Assembly (NCBI GenBank): GCA_011389855.1
Contig: JAABTM010000005.1
Span: 1-46,484 of the forward strand
Source: Desulfobacteraceae bacterium
GTDB lineage: Bacteria > Desulfobacterota > Desulfobacteria > Desulfobacterales > JAABSP01
Reading direction: 5' to 3'
Length of the DNA stretch: 46,484 nt
Made by a program: the position numbers and the translations under genes. The notes beneath the pieces are model-generated. The model was not told the DNA's origin. It saw nothing but the letters and a program-made list of their open reading frames with translations, and did not search any database. Below, piece after piece: positions 1 to 11,469 of the stretch. Positions within the stretch are counted from its first letter, which is position 1. Each line of letters starts with the position of its first letter.

Positions 1-1
1 A

Positions 2-222
2 TTGAAGAAATGGCAGAGCGAGGAGACGGGACTGGTGGTTTCCATCAATCAATATGGAGACGGCGAGCCCAAGGTCCAGATCGGTCCCCGGATGGTGATG
101 AAAAAGGACGGCACGGAAAGCCAGCGGAAGGCCGGGCGCTTGACGGTCGAGGACCTGATGTGGTTTTATGATATTATAGACGAAGTGAAGGAGGATCTTT
201 CGGGCCGGGTGGGACCCGGTTG

Positions 223-223
<1 letters not shown>
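2..223 (+). CDS. Small conserved-looking hypothetical protein (5' end may be cut)
   Basis: An open frame of about 73 codons begins with TTG at base 2. Because this is the window edge, the true start may lie upstream. The protein is small, soluble and mixed alpha/beta in appearance, with an N-terminal strand-rich part (GLVVSINQYGDGEPKVQIG) and a C-terminal helix rich in Asp, Glu and Trp (about residues 46-66). No signal peptide, membrane segment or catalytic motif is visible, and I do not recognise the family. Its TGA overlaps the ATG of the next gene (TGATG at 221-225), which suggests translational coupling with the nucleoside phosphorylase and membership of the same operon. Confidence 0.6.
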
Positions 224-3303
<3,080 letters not shown>

Positions 3304-3312
3304 AAAGAAAAA

Positions 3313-3341
3313 GGCGATTTATCTGAACTGGATAAATCGCC
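3313..3341 (-). terminator. Rho-independent terminator of the HU gene
   Basis: A perfect 11-bp stem GGCGATTTATC / GATAAATCGCC encloses a 7-nt loop. Read on the minus strand it is followed by a T-rich run (TTTTTCTTTTC). It therefore terminates the leftward HU transcript about 30 bp after its stop codon. On the plus strand only A residues precede the stem and no T run follows, so the effect on the acyP transcript would be weaker. Confidence 0.85.
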
Positions 3342-3371
3342 CCGAAAAATGGGTGGTTCGGCCCGGTCGGG

Positions 3372-3653
3372 TTAGACGGCCTCTCTGAGCTTTTTTCCCG
3401 GCTTGAATTTGACCACGTTGCTGGCCTTGATTTTGATGGGTTCGCCGGTCCTGGGGTTCCGTCCCTTGCGGGCCTTGCGGCGGATCTTGGAAAAGGTGCC
3501 GAACCCCACCAGGGTCACCTTCCCGTCTTTTTTCTTCAGCGTCGCGATGATATTCTCCATAAAGGAACTCAACGCCTTCGACGCCTCGACCTTGGTGATG
3601 TCGGCGTCCTCCGCCATTTTCTCGATCAATTCCGCTTTGGTCATGCTGCTCAT
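3372..3653 (-). CDS. hup: HU-family DNA-binding protein
   Basis: The 93-residue product is a histone-like HU protein, a dimeric nucleoid protein that bends DNA. It begins MSSMTKAELIEKMAEDADI, has the GFGTF turn, and has the DNA-binding arm signature GRNPRTGEPIKI with the conserved Pro. It ends in the usual Lys-rich strand. The frame is open for 66 more codons upstream, but that part has no HU similarity. An AAAGGGGG ribosome-binding site sits 7 nt before ATG 3653, so that start is chosen; ATG 3644 is the alternative. A TTGACA-type promoter lies at 3711-3739 and a strong terminator at 3313-3341, so it appears to be a monocistronic gene. Confidence 0.96.
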   Translation of the reverse strand: MSSMTKAELIEKMAEDADITKVEASKALSSFMENIIATLKKKDGKVTLVGFGTFSKIRRKARKGRNPRTGEPIKIKASNVVKFKPGKKLREAV

Positions 3654-3710
3654 CTTCTTTCCCCCTTTAGATTGGTGGTTCCTGTAGCCCCTCTCTCGCC
3701 GTCGAGACAA

Positions 3711-3739
3711 TGCATATAGGAGGTTCCATTCCTTGTCAA
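3711..3739 (-). promoter_or_regulatory. Candidate sigma-70 promoter of the HU gene
   Basis: On the minus strand a perfect -35 box TTGACA (3734-3739) is followed by TATATGCA (3711-3718). It can be read as TATATG with a 15-bp spacer or TATGCA with a 17-bp spacer. It lies about 60 bp upstream of the chosen HU start in an AT-richer gap. The -10 match is imperfect. Confidence 0.5.
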
Positions 3740-3894
3740 TACAATTAAGAATAATTGAGCGGCCAGCAAGGCTTTTTTTGCCATTGTCTCTATAAAACCG
3801 CTCTAAAACGGCCATCGCGGGCCTCATTTTCCTTGAATCATTGGTTGTCAACGGTCCACGGCCGCCGGCATGCCGGAGAATGTCGTATCGAGGC

Positions 3895-4860
3895 TTAAAA
3901 AAGGGCCTCTGCGAACCGTGCCGGATCGAAGGTCTGGAGATCCTCGATCCGCTCCCCGATGCCGACGTATTTCAGGGGGATGCCCACGCCGCCGCAGATG
4001 CTCACCACGATGCCGCCCCGGGCCGTCCCGTCCAGCTTGACCAGGGCGATGCCGGTGACGCCGAGGGCGTCGTGGAACATTTTGGCCTGTGAGAGGCCGT
4101 TCTGACCGGTGGTGGCGTCCAGGACCAGGAGCGTCTCGTGGGGCGCATCGGGCAGCTTTTTCCCCATGGCCCGTTTGATTTTTTTCAGCTCTTCCATGAG
4201 ATTGGCCTTGGTGTGGAGCCGGCCGGCCGTGTCCACGATCACCACGTCCTTTTTACGGGCCACGCCCGCTTCCACCCCGTCGAAGGCCACCGCCGCGGGA
4301 TCGGCCTTGTCCCGGTGGCGGACGAAATCGGCGCCGGCCTGATCCGCCCAGATCCCCAGTTGTTCCACGGCCGCGGCCCGGAAGGTGTCCGAGGCGGCGA
4401 TGAGCACCGATTTCCCCTGATCCGCGTACCGGGCGGCCAGCTTGCCGATGGTGGTGGTCTTGCCCACGCCGTTGACCCCCAGAACCATGATAACGTGGGG
4501 AGAGGCGGTGATCGTTTCGTCCACGGCCCCGCAGGTCTCGCCCATGAGATCGACGATCTCGTCGCGGAGGACGGCTTTGAGGTCGTCGGCGGAGTTGATC
4601 TTCCCTTTTTTCCTGGAGACCCGCTCGATGATCTCCATGGCGGGCTGAACGCCGATGTCCGAGGTGATGAGCCGCTCTTCCAGTTCCTCCATGAGGTCGT
4701 CGAACCGGTTGGATCGGAACAGGTCGTCGATGTCGGTGGTCAGGATGTCGCGGGTCTTGGAAAGCCCCTGCCGCAGGCGGCCCACAAAGCCTTTGGCTTC
4801 GATGGTGTTCACGGGGGTTTCTTTTTCTTCGGCTTCTTTTTTCTTCTTAAACCATGCCAT
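3895..4860 (-). CDS. ftsY: Signal recognition particle receptor FtsY
   Basis: The 321-residue GTPase docks SRP-ribosome complexes at the inner membrane. A short charged Lys/Glu N-terminus (about 1-20) replaces the long acidic A domain of E. coli FtsY, and a helical N domain spans about 25-105. G-domain motifs are GVNGVGKTT (128-136), DTFRAAAVEQL (158-168), DTAGR (210-214) and VKLDGTARGG (274-283). The C-terminal helix ends FAEALF, typical of FtsY. It follows smc with a 10-bp gap on the same strand, so smc-ftsY is probably one transcript, an arrangement common in several bacterial groups. Confidence 0.97.
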   Translation of the reverse strand: MAWFKKKKEAEEKETPVNTIEAKGFVGRLRQGLSKTRDILTTDIDDLFRSNRFDDLMEELEERLITSDIGVQPAMEIIERVSRKKGKINSADDLKAVLRDEIVDLMGETCGAVDETITASPHVIMVLGVNGVGKTTTIGKLAARYADQGKSVLIAASDTFRAAAVEQLGIWADQAGADFVRHRDKADPAAVAFDGVEAGVARKKDVVIVDTAGRLHTKANLMEELKKIKRAMGKKLPDAPHETLLVLDATTGQNGLSQAKMFHDALGVTGIALVKLDGTARGGIVVSICGGVGIPLKYVGIGERIEDLQTFDPARFAEALF

Positions 4861-4870
4861 ACAATATGTC

Positions 4871-7800
4871 CTATCTGCCTTCCAGGTTGACGGAGACCAC
4901 TTTCGAGATCCCCTTTTTCTCCATGGTGATGCCGAACAGGGTGTCGGCGAACTCCATGCTCTTTTTTTTGTGGGTGATCATGACGATCTGGGACTGCTCG
5001 CCGATGATCCGCAACAGCTCGTTGAACCGATAGACGTTGGCCTCGTCCAGGGGGGCGTCGATTTCGTCCATGATGCAAAACGACGCCGGTTTGATCAAAA
5101 AGATGGAAAAGACGAAGGCGATGGCCGAAAGGGCCTTTTCCCCGCCGGAGAGGAGGCTGAGCCGGGTCAGCTTTTTGCCGGGGGGGTGGACCATGAACTC
5201 CACGCCCGTCTCCAGGGGCTTGTCCGGTTCCGTCAGTTCCAGGCGGGCCGATCCGCCGTCGAAAAGGCGGGGAAAAACCTCGTTGAGTTTTTCATTCACC
5301 TGATCGAAGGTGGCCAGGAATTTTTCCTGGGAGATCCGGTTGATCCGCTGGATCACTTCGTGGAGATCGTCCACGGCCTTGACCAGGTCCGCCTGCTGGG
5401 CGAGGAGGAAGTCGTGGCGCTCCTTGAGTTCCGTATATTCCCGGATGGCGCCCATGTTGACGTCGCCGATGGCCCCGATTTTTTTCCGGCATTCGGCCAG
5501 CTCCTCGGCCATGGCCGCGTCGTCCATCGTCTCCTCTACCGCCCCGGATTCGGCCATTTCGGCCCGGAGGTCGGATATGTCGCCGTGGTACCGTTCCGCC
5601 AGCCGGGATTCGATGTTGTCGGCCTTCATCTGTCGCTGGGACTGTTCCATCTCCAGGGACCGGATCGCCTCCTGGGTCTCTTCCCGCCCCCGCCGGGCCT
5701 CGGCGATGGCCGCGTCCTTTTTTTTGAGGTCGGCGTCGATGGCGAAAAATTCCGCTTCGCTCTTTTCCAGGGCCGTGTTCAGATGCTCCAGGTTGGCGTA
5801 CATCACCGTCAGCTTGTGGGATTCGGCGGCGATCTTTTCCTCCGCTTCCTGTTGACGTTTTTCCTTGATGTCGATGTCCCGTCCCAGTTGTTCCAGCCGG
5901 GCGAGGCCGTCTTTCCGGAACTCCCGGAGCCGCCTGAGGGTGTCGCGGCTGTTCTGGAGTCGGCTGTTCAGGGCGGTGAGCCGCATGCGGAGGTCCACGG
6001 TCCGGTCGTTGAACGCCGACAGCCGGTCGGTGAGGTCCGCGGTTTCCGCCTCCTTGCGGGCCGCGGCCTCTCTGGCGTTTTCCACCTTTTGGGCGAGGGA
6101 CGTCAGGGCGGCCCGCGACGCGTCCGCCGTTTCGGCCAGTTCGTCGGCCTCGTCCAGGAGGCGCGCTTCTTCCCCCTGGACGGTCTCCAGGCGGCGTCTG
6201 GCCTGTTTCAGGGCTTCGGCCGCCGCATAGACCGTCTTTTGGGCCGCCAGTTCATCCTCCACCGCTTCCTGGCGGTCTTCGGAAAGGACGTTGCGCTCTT
6301 CCGTCAGCCCGGCCAAGGCCTTTTCCATTGCCGCCCGGGAGTTGCGTTCCGTTTCCAGCGCGCCGTCGAGACGGGCGATTTCCCGAGCGAGGGTTTTCAG
6401 CTCCTGTTTTTTGGCCAGGATGCCGGACAGGGTCTCCGCGCTGCCCCCCAGGAGGATTCCCTGGGCGGTGATCACGTCGCCGCCCAGGGTAACCGCCGCC
6501 TGGGGGGCGTCTCCGTCCCGGGCGAGGGCCATGGCTTCGGACAGGTCGTCGGCCACCCGGACGTGACCCAGCAGGGATCGGCCGATGGCCTCGTACCCTT
6601 CCCGCACCTGGACATAGTCCAGCAGGGGCGAAAAATTTTTCGCCCCTACAGGATTTTCACCAGTGTTTTTGCCGCCGTTCACCGGGCGGATCGACGAAAC
6701 GGGGATAAACCCGGACCGGCCCCTGTTTTCGGATCGAAGAAAGGCCGCGGCCTCGGCGCCCGTCTCGGGGGTCCGGACCAGCACGTATTGGAGGGTCTCC
6801 CCCAGCACCGCCTCCACCGCGGTTTCATAGCCGGGGGACGGCTCCAAAATGTCGGCGGTCAGTCCCAGGACGCCGTCGGGGGGCCGGCCCTCATCCCGGG
6901 TCATGACGGCCTTGACCCCTTCCCGGTACCATTCGTAGGTGTCGGCCATCTCCTTAAGGGCCGCATGCCGGGACTGAATCTTGTCCCGTTCCCGTTCCAG
7001 GGCCTGAACCCGCCGGGTCTGACCGGCAAGATCGTTTCGCCGGGTTTCCAGGGCGTCGTTGAGACCTGCCAGCCGGCTGTCCAGGGTTTTCACGGCTTCC
7101 CCGCGGCGGGCCAGTCTGTCCCGGGCCGCGGCGTCTTCCCGCTCTTTTTCGGCGGCCTCCCGCCGGGCCAGGAGCGTCTCTTCGTCGGCCCGCTTTCGCC
7201 GGCGTTCCAGGCTCTCCTTGTTCTGGAGGGCGTTGTCCAGGGCGGCCCGGTGTCGGGTCTCTTCCTTCAGGAGGTCGTCCAGGGCCGTTTTTTGGGCGGC
7301 CAGGTCCCGGTTGGCATCGGCCAGGGCCGCCTTGAGATCCCGTCCGCCGGCTTCCTCCCGTTCGACGTCGGCCTGGACGTCCGCGGCCTCTTTTTCCAGT
7401 CCGGCGGTCTCTTCGGTTACCTGGGCGATTTCCGCCGCCATGGACCGGTTTTTGTCTTCCAGGGTTTCCCGCCCTGTTTTGAGTTCGCCGATCTCGTCGG
7501 TGAGCCGCCCGATCCTCTCCCGGAGGTGGGACAGGTCGTTCTCGGCCTTGTCGATGGACCGCTGGGTGTCGAACCGGTCCGATTTCCGCTGGGAGATCTC
7601 CTGGTTTTTCCCGTGGCGGGCGAGCTTGATCCCCTCGATGTCGGCTTCCAGCCGCCGGATGGCGGCGGTCTCGGTCCCTTCCGCGTCCTTCAGTTTCCGG
7701 AGTTGCCCTTCGGCTTCCCGGATCCCGGCCGAGAGGGCGTCGTGCCGGCGGATGGAGAGGTTCAGGTCGAGGATTCGGATCCGGGCCTGGAGGGTTTTGT

Positions 7801-8464
7801 ACCGCTCCGCCTTTTTGGCCTGCCGCTGGAGCCCGCTGAGCTGTCGGGCCACCTCGGCGACGATGTCGTTGACCCGGTCGAGGTTGACGTTGGTGGCCTC
7901 CAGTTTCCGCAGGGTTTCGGCCTTCCGGCTTTTGTATCGCGTGATGCCGGCGGCCTCTTCGATGAAGAAGCGCCGCTCCTCGGGGCCGGCGTCGGTGATG
8001 GCCCCGATGTTGCCCTGACCGATGACCGCGTAGGACTTGGCCCCCATGCCGCTGCCCAGGAAGATGTTCTGGATGTCCTTGAGCCGGCAGGGAAGCCGGT
8101 TGAGAAGATAGGCGCTCTCGCCGGACCGGTAGAGGCGGCGGGTGATCATCACCTCGGTGAAATCTTTCAGAACCTCGGGGGCGGTTCCGTCAGGGCCTTG
8201 CCCGTCGTTGGCCATCAACAGGGAAACCTCGGCCATGTTGAGCGGCGGCCGGCCGTCGGTTCCTGCGAATATGACGTCCTCCATGGACTTGCCCCGGAGC
8301 TGCTTGACGCTCTGCTCCCCCATGGCCCACCGGAGGGCGTCCACGATGTTGCTCTTGCCGCAGCCGTTGGGCCCGACAATGGCGGAAACCCCGGGGGGAA
8401 AGTCGATGCCGACCTTCTCCACGAAGGATTTAAACCCGGTGATTTCCATTTTTTTCAGTCTCAT
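4871..8464 (-). CDS. smc: Chromosome segregation protein SMC
   Basis: The 1197-residue protein has the complete SMC layout: Walker A GPNGCGKS (31-38), a long coiled coil, a hinge (roughly 500-660), a second coiled coil, the ABC signature LSGGEK (1105-1110) and Walker B IMDE (Asp1133, Glu1134). It forms the ATP-driven loop-extruding dimer that, with ScpA and ScpB, compacts and separates chromosomes. The start MRLKKMEITGFKSF is the standard SMC N-terminus. A perfect 24-bp palindrome of a type also present in intergenic DNA (see 33246) is translated in frame at about residues 605-614, within the hinge, making part of an apparent extra loop. ftsY follows after 10 bp. Confidence 0.97.
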   Translation of the reverse strand: MRLKKMEITGFKSFVEKVGIDFPPGVSAIVGPNGCGKSNIVDALRWAMGEQSVKQLRGKSMEDVIFAGTDGRPPLNMAEVSLLMANDGQGPDGTAPEVLKDFTEVMITRRLYRSGESAYLLNRLPCRLKDIQNIFLGSGMGAKSYAVIGQGNIGAITDAGPEERRFFIEEAAGITRYKSRKAETLRKLEATNVNLDRVNDIVAEVARQLSGLQRQAKKAERYKTLQARIRILDLNLSIRRHDALSAGIREAEGQLRKLKDAEGTETAAIRRLEADIEGIKLARHGKNQEISQRKSDRFDTQRSIDKAENDLSHLRERIGRLTDEIGELKTGRETLEDKNRSMAAEIAQVTEETAGLEKEAADVQADVEREEAGGRDLKAALADANRDLAAQKTALDDLLKEETRHRAALDNALQNKESLERRRKRADEETLLARREAAEKEREDAAARDRLARRGEAVKTLDSRLAGLNDALETRRNDLAGQTRRVQALERERDKIQSRHAALKEMADTYEWYREGVKAVMTRDEGRPPDGVLGLTADILEPSPGYETAVEAVLGETLQYVLVRTPETGAEAAAFLRSENRGRSGFIPVSSIRPVNGGKNTGENPVGAKNFSPLLDYVQVREGYEAIGRSLLGHVRVADDLSEAMALARDGDAPQAAVTLGGDVITAQGILLGGSAETLSGILAKKQELKTLAREIARLDGALETERNSRAAMEKALAGLTEERNVLSEDRQEAVEDELAAQKTVYAAAEALKQARRRLETVQGEEARLLDEADELAETADASRAALTSLAQKVENAREAAARKEAETADLTDRLSAFNDRTVDLRMRLTALNSRLQNSRDTLRRLREFRKDGLARLEQLGRDIDIKEKRQQEAEEKIAAESHKLTVMYANLEHLNTALEKSEAEFFAIDADLKKKDAAIAEARRGREETQEAIRSLEMEQSQRQMKADNIESRLAERYHGDISDLRAEMAESGAVEETMDDAAMAEELAECRKKIGAIGDVNMGAIREYTELKERHDFLLAQQADLVKAVDDLHEVIQRINRISQEKFLATFDQVNEKLNEVFPRLFDGGSARLELTEPDKPLETGVEFMVHPPGKKLTRLSLLSGGEKALSAIAFVFSIFLIKPASFCIMDEIDAPLDEANVYRFNELLRIIGEQSQIVMITHKKKSMEFADTLFGITMEKKGISKVVSVNLEGR
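6624..6647. repeat. 24-bp perfect palindrome (REP-like element) inside smc
   Basis: Each half reads AGGGGCGAAAAA, giving an uninterrupted 24-bp palindrome. The flanks extend it almost to GTAGGGGCGAA...TTCGCCCCTAC with one mismatch. The same GGGGCGAA...TTCGCCCCTAC core recurs in the intergenic copy at 33246-33270. In smc it is read in frame as VGAKNFSPL within the hinge. Confidence 0.8.
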
Positions 8465-8495
8465 GGACCGAAAATCTCCTCTGCTGAAAACGGGA

Positions 8496-8530
8496 CTCCC
8501 CTCTCTTTTCCGCGGAAAAGGGGAGGGGAG
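8496..8530 (-). terminator. Candidate terminator hairpin between the lipoprotein gene and smc
   Basis: A near-perfect GC-rich inverted repeat has arms beginning CTCCCCTC and ending GGGGAG around a central TTTTCCGCGGAAAA. It lies downstream of the lipoprotein stop (8573) and upstream of the smc start (8464) on the same strand. Only a broken T run follows, so it may be a weak terminator or an untranslated-region structure that partly separates the two genes. Confidence 0.5.
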
Positions 8531-8572
8531 CGGGTAAAACGGCTAAAGTTGAAAACGGACGCCGGCGGCCTC

Positions 8573-11233
8573 TCAGGGCTCGGCGGTCCAGGTGTAGTCC
8601 ACCGGCAGGATCTCCTTGTACAGGATCTCGGCCGTTCCTTCCGGGTTGTCCGGGCGGGTGGCCGATTCCATCAGGATTTCCACCTGGGCGACGGTGGCGG
8701 GGATGTCAAGGTAGAAATACCGGGTGACCTTGCCGGTATCCGTCAGGATCAGGGAGGGCTCGTGGTGCTGGCCTCCGTTCCGTTCCACGGGTTTGGCCCA
8801 CATGTAGGCCCCTTCCGGCGCCCCAATCACATAGTCGAAGGTGGCGAAGACCTTCTCGCCGAGTCCAAGGTCGTCGGGGCTTGCCGGGTTCAACAGTATG
8901 TTGAGGGCATAGGTCCCGGGGATCGGATCCGCCAGAAAATCGAGGACCGTCGCGTTGAAGCCCTCGGGCCGGTCGGCGTTGGGATAGGCCCCCGCCCCGG
9001 CGATGCGTTCTTCCAGGAAGGGGGTGTATCCCCTTGCCCGAACGGCCGCGACCGAGGAATCGAAGTCCGGATCATCCTCGCCGCCGATAAGGGCGGTCTT
9101 GTGGGAAACGGCCTCCATTTCCGACAGGCGGGAGTCGGAATCCGGAAAGGTGCGGTCCCAGGGACTGACAAGGACCAGCTTGTCGACCTGTTCAGGATAA
9201 AAGACGGCCATCTGGGCCGCGATGGCGCCGCCCAGGGAGATGCCCGCGATATGGGCCGTCCCGAGGTTCAGTTCCGTCATCAATTCTCGGACGTCGGCCG
9301 TGGTCCGGTGGGCGCCATCGGCCCAGGAGAAGCCATCCAGGGGATGATCCCCCACCAGGCGGCTCGATTCCCCGAAGCCCCGGATGTCGAAGCGGATCGT
9401 TTTGTAGTGTTGGGAAAAAACGGAGAATTGCGGATCCCAGGAATTGAGCCCCTTGAAATCGCCCTGTCCGTCGGTCTCCAGGCCGTGGATCAGGATCAGC
9501 GGTTCGCCGTCGCCGGCCATTTCATAGTGGATTTCGGCGCCGTCGGACATGAGCAAGGTGTCGGCGATCACCGAGGCGCAGTCATGTCGGACCTTCGCGC
9601 CGCCGGCTTCCAGGTCGGGGATGTCCCCGGCGCAGGCGGTCTCCCCCAGGGGGTTGCCCCTGAGATCGATCCAGTCGCCGGCGCCGATGCTTTCGTTGTC
9701 CATCAGGGGGCCGATGTCGGAGACGCTGTTGCCCGAGAGGTCCAGGTCCGTCAGGTGGATCAGGCCGGAGAGCGGCCCGAGATCGCTGACGGCGTTGCCC
9801 GGCAGGCTCAGCATCATCAGATCCACGAGGTGCTGGATGCCCGCCAGATCGGCGATGCCGCTTTCCGGGGCGGAGAGTGTTCTCACGCCCGCAAGATCTT
9901 CGGGGAAGAGGTCGCCCTCGGGGATGTTGACGACGCTCCGGACGGCGGCTTCCAGGGCGGGGTCGGCGAAAACGACCGCCGTTACGGTTTGGACCTTCCG
10001 ATAGGCGATGGTCCATCGGCCGAACCGGGTGTCGCCGGTCGCCTCGCCGTAGGCGATCCGGAAGAATCCGTCCTCGCCCCAGTCCTCGTCCCAGCTGTTT
10101 TTGACGATGAACGCCTCTTCGGCGTCGTCCCAGCCGACGATGAGGACCCCGTGGCCGCACTCGCCGGAGTCGCTTTCGCATCCGCCCCAGACGTGGGAGT
10201 AGACGCCCCTGTCGTAGTAGTAGAAATCCGTGAAGACCTGGAGGAGGGTCACCAGGGGGCCGTAGGCGTAAAGTTCCTGCTTGAGGCGATCCACGGAGGC
10301 GGTCCGGCCGGCGGAGACGAAATGCCATCCGTCGATCTTGACGGGGTCGCTTTCCCAGTCGGCGCAGGCGTTCTCGCATCGGCCGTTCCGGGCCGTGTAG
10401 GGGTAGCAGGTTTCCGGGGCTGTGCCCGATGTGTTGAGAAATTCGGCGGCCGCGTCGATATAACCCCCCCCACAGCCGCCGGCGTCGCCGCAGGAGAGGA
10501 TAATCTGTTCAGACAGGTCGTCGGCGACGACGGGCGAGAGGCCGGCCCTGAGGGCCTGGGATTCCAGGGCCGCGATGGAGGCGAAGGCCCAGCAGGACCC
10601 GCACAGCCCCTGGTATCGGACCGGGGTCACGTAGTTGACGCCGTCCCGGTTTCGCCAGTCGAAGGCGGCCGGGAGTTCCGACGGATCGGGCAGTCCCGGC
10701 GATGATGCGGCGCGGCTGGATCGGCCTGCGCCCAGCCTGTCGGTGAGAGCCCCCAGCAGGATTTGCCGGTCGGTCGCCGACAGGTCCGAGATGGGGGTGT
10801 CCGCGGCCGACCACCGGGCCGACCGGTCGGCGATGGCGTTCTGGATCTCGTTCAGTTCCGACAGGGGCGCCGCGCCGGTTACGGTAACGCTGATCCGTTC
10901 GGAGTATTCGTCGCTGTCGTGGATGGTAAAGGCGGTGGCGCCGGGGGAGACCCCGGTCACCCGGACGGTGTGGCCCTCCAGGGTCGCCCGGGCGATGGCG
11001 CTGTTCTCGTCCCCGCTCAGGGTATAGGGGGACCGACCGCCGTTGACCGTGATCGTCCCGGTCTCGCCGACCGCCACCGTGATGGCGGTCGAGGAGATGC
11101 GCAGATCCGGCCGATCCGACTCGCCGCAGCCCGTTCCCCACGGCAGGAGGCCCGTCAGCAGCATCGTAAGTCCCAAAAGCCAAATCCGGCATTCGGCCCG
11201 CCGCGTTCCGTTATAGGCGCCGTGTTTTTTCAT
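8573..11233 (-). CDS. Lipoprotein fusing papain-like protease, leucine-rich repeats and a degenerate alpha/beta hydrolase
   Basis: The 886-residue protein is probably exported and lipid-anchored. The signal peptide (1-35) ends at lipobox GTGC with Cys36. An Ig/BID-2-like strand domain (about 44-118) follows, then a helical linker. A C1 peptidase domain (about 187-412) has Gln208, the CGSCWAF motif with catalytic Cys214, His361 in CGHG, and Asn379 in KNSW, so it looks active. Internalin-like LRRs span about 425-530. An alpha/beta hydrolase (about 558-768) keeps HG and nucleophile Ser666 in GISLGG. The cap is missing, and the GAGH histidine position reads GAGA (Ala749), so esterase activity is doubtful. 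A beta-rich C-terminus of unknown type ends the protein. ATG 11233 is chosen because GAGAGG precedes it and a signal peptide follows. Extracellular or periplasmic proteolysis is likely; the target is unknown. Confidence 0.88.
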   Translation of the reverse strand: MKKHGAYNGTRRAECRIWLLGLTMLLTGLLPWGTGCGESDRPDLRISSTAITVAVGETGTITVNGGRSPYTLSGDENSAIARATLEGHTVRVTGVSPGATAFTIHDSDEYSERISVTVTGAAPLSELNEIQNAIADRSARWSAADTPISDLSATDRQILLGALTDRLGAGRSSRAASSPGLPDPSELPAAFDWRNRDGVNYVTPVRYQGLCGSCWAFASIAALESQALRAGLSPVVADDLSEQIILSCGDAGGCGGGYIDAAAEFLNTSGTAPETCYPYTARNGRCENACADWESDPVKIDGWHFVSAGRTASVDRLKQELYAYGPLVTLLQVFTDFYYYDRGVYSHVWGGCESDSGECGHGVLIVGWDDAEEAFIVKNSWDEDWGEDGFFRIAYGEATGDTRFGRWTIAYRKVQTVTAVVFADPALEAAVRSVVNIPEGDLFPEDLAGVRTLSAPESGIADLAGIQHLVDLMMLSLPGNAVSDLGPLSGLIHLTDLDLSGNSVSDIGPLMDNESIGAGDWIDLRGNPLGETACAGDIPDLEAGGAKVRHDCASVIADTLLMSDGAEIHYEMAGDGEPLILIHGLETDGQGDFKGLNSWDPQFSVFSQHYKTIRFDIRGFGESSRLVGDHPLDGFSWADGAHRTTADVRELMTELNLGTAHIAGISLGGAIAAQMAVFYPEQVDKLVLVSPWDRTFPDSDSRLSEMEAVSHKTALIGGEDDPDFDSSVAAVRARGYTPFLEERIAGAGAYPNADRPEGFNATVLDFLADPIPGTYALNILLNPASPDDLGLGEKVFATFDYVIGAPEGAYMWAKPVERNGGQHHEPSLILTDTGKVTRYFYLDIPATVAQVEILMESATRPDNPEGTAEILYKEILPVDYTWTAEP

Positions 11234-11388
11234 CGAATCTTTCCTCTCGTTGTTCCAGTGCGTTGTAAACCGTGGTTCGTGCCCATTGTGCATTCATAAG
11301 GAAAGCGATCCCACGCTAACAAAAACCCACTCGAAATTCAAACGGAAAAGGGACCGGCCGGGGCGCGGGAGCGACAGATGGAGAATAT

Positions 11389-11421
11389 GATGGGGCCCCA
11401 AGAGGTAGGAGGGGCCCCATC
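11389..11421 (-). terminator. Strong hairpin downstream of the 773-residue protein gene
   Basis: A perfect 11-bp stem GATGGGGCCCC / GGGGCCCCATC surrounds an 11-nt loop. It lies about 50 bp after the stop codon of the leftward gene ending at 11470. Only a short AT-rich tail follows on the minus strand, so termination efficiency is uncertain. The rest of the 236-bp gap up to the lipoprotein start shows nothing else that I can name. Confidence 0.5.
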
Positions 11422-11469
11422 ACGCAGCGCGGTAGGTGGGGTTTGGGGGCGGGAGGGTTTGACCGTCGA

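Noticed and set aside
3654..3851. Upstream extension of the HU frame
   Set aside because: It covers the promoter and 5' untranslated region; the chosen ATG has a strong ribosome-binding site and the canonical HU N-terminus.
4655..10705. A 2016-codon open frame on the plus strand across ftsY, smc and the lipoprotein gene
   Set aside because: It is entirely antisense to three well-supported minus-strand genes and reflects their strong G/C third-position bias. Its translation is Gly/Pro/Phe-rich without domains.
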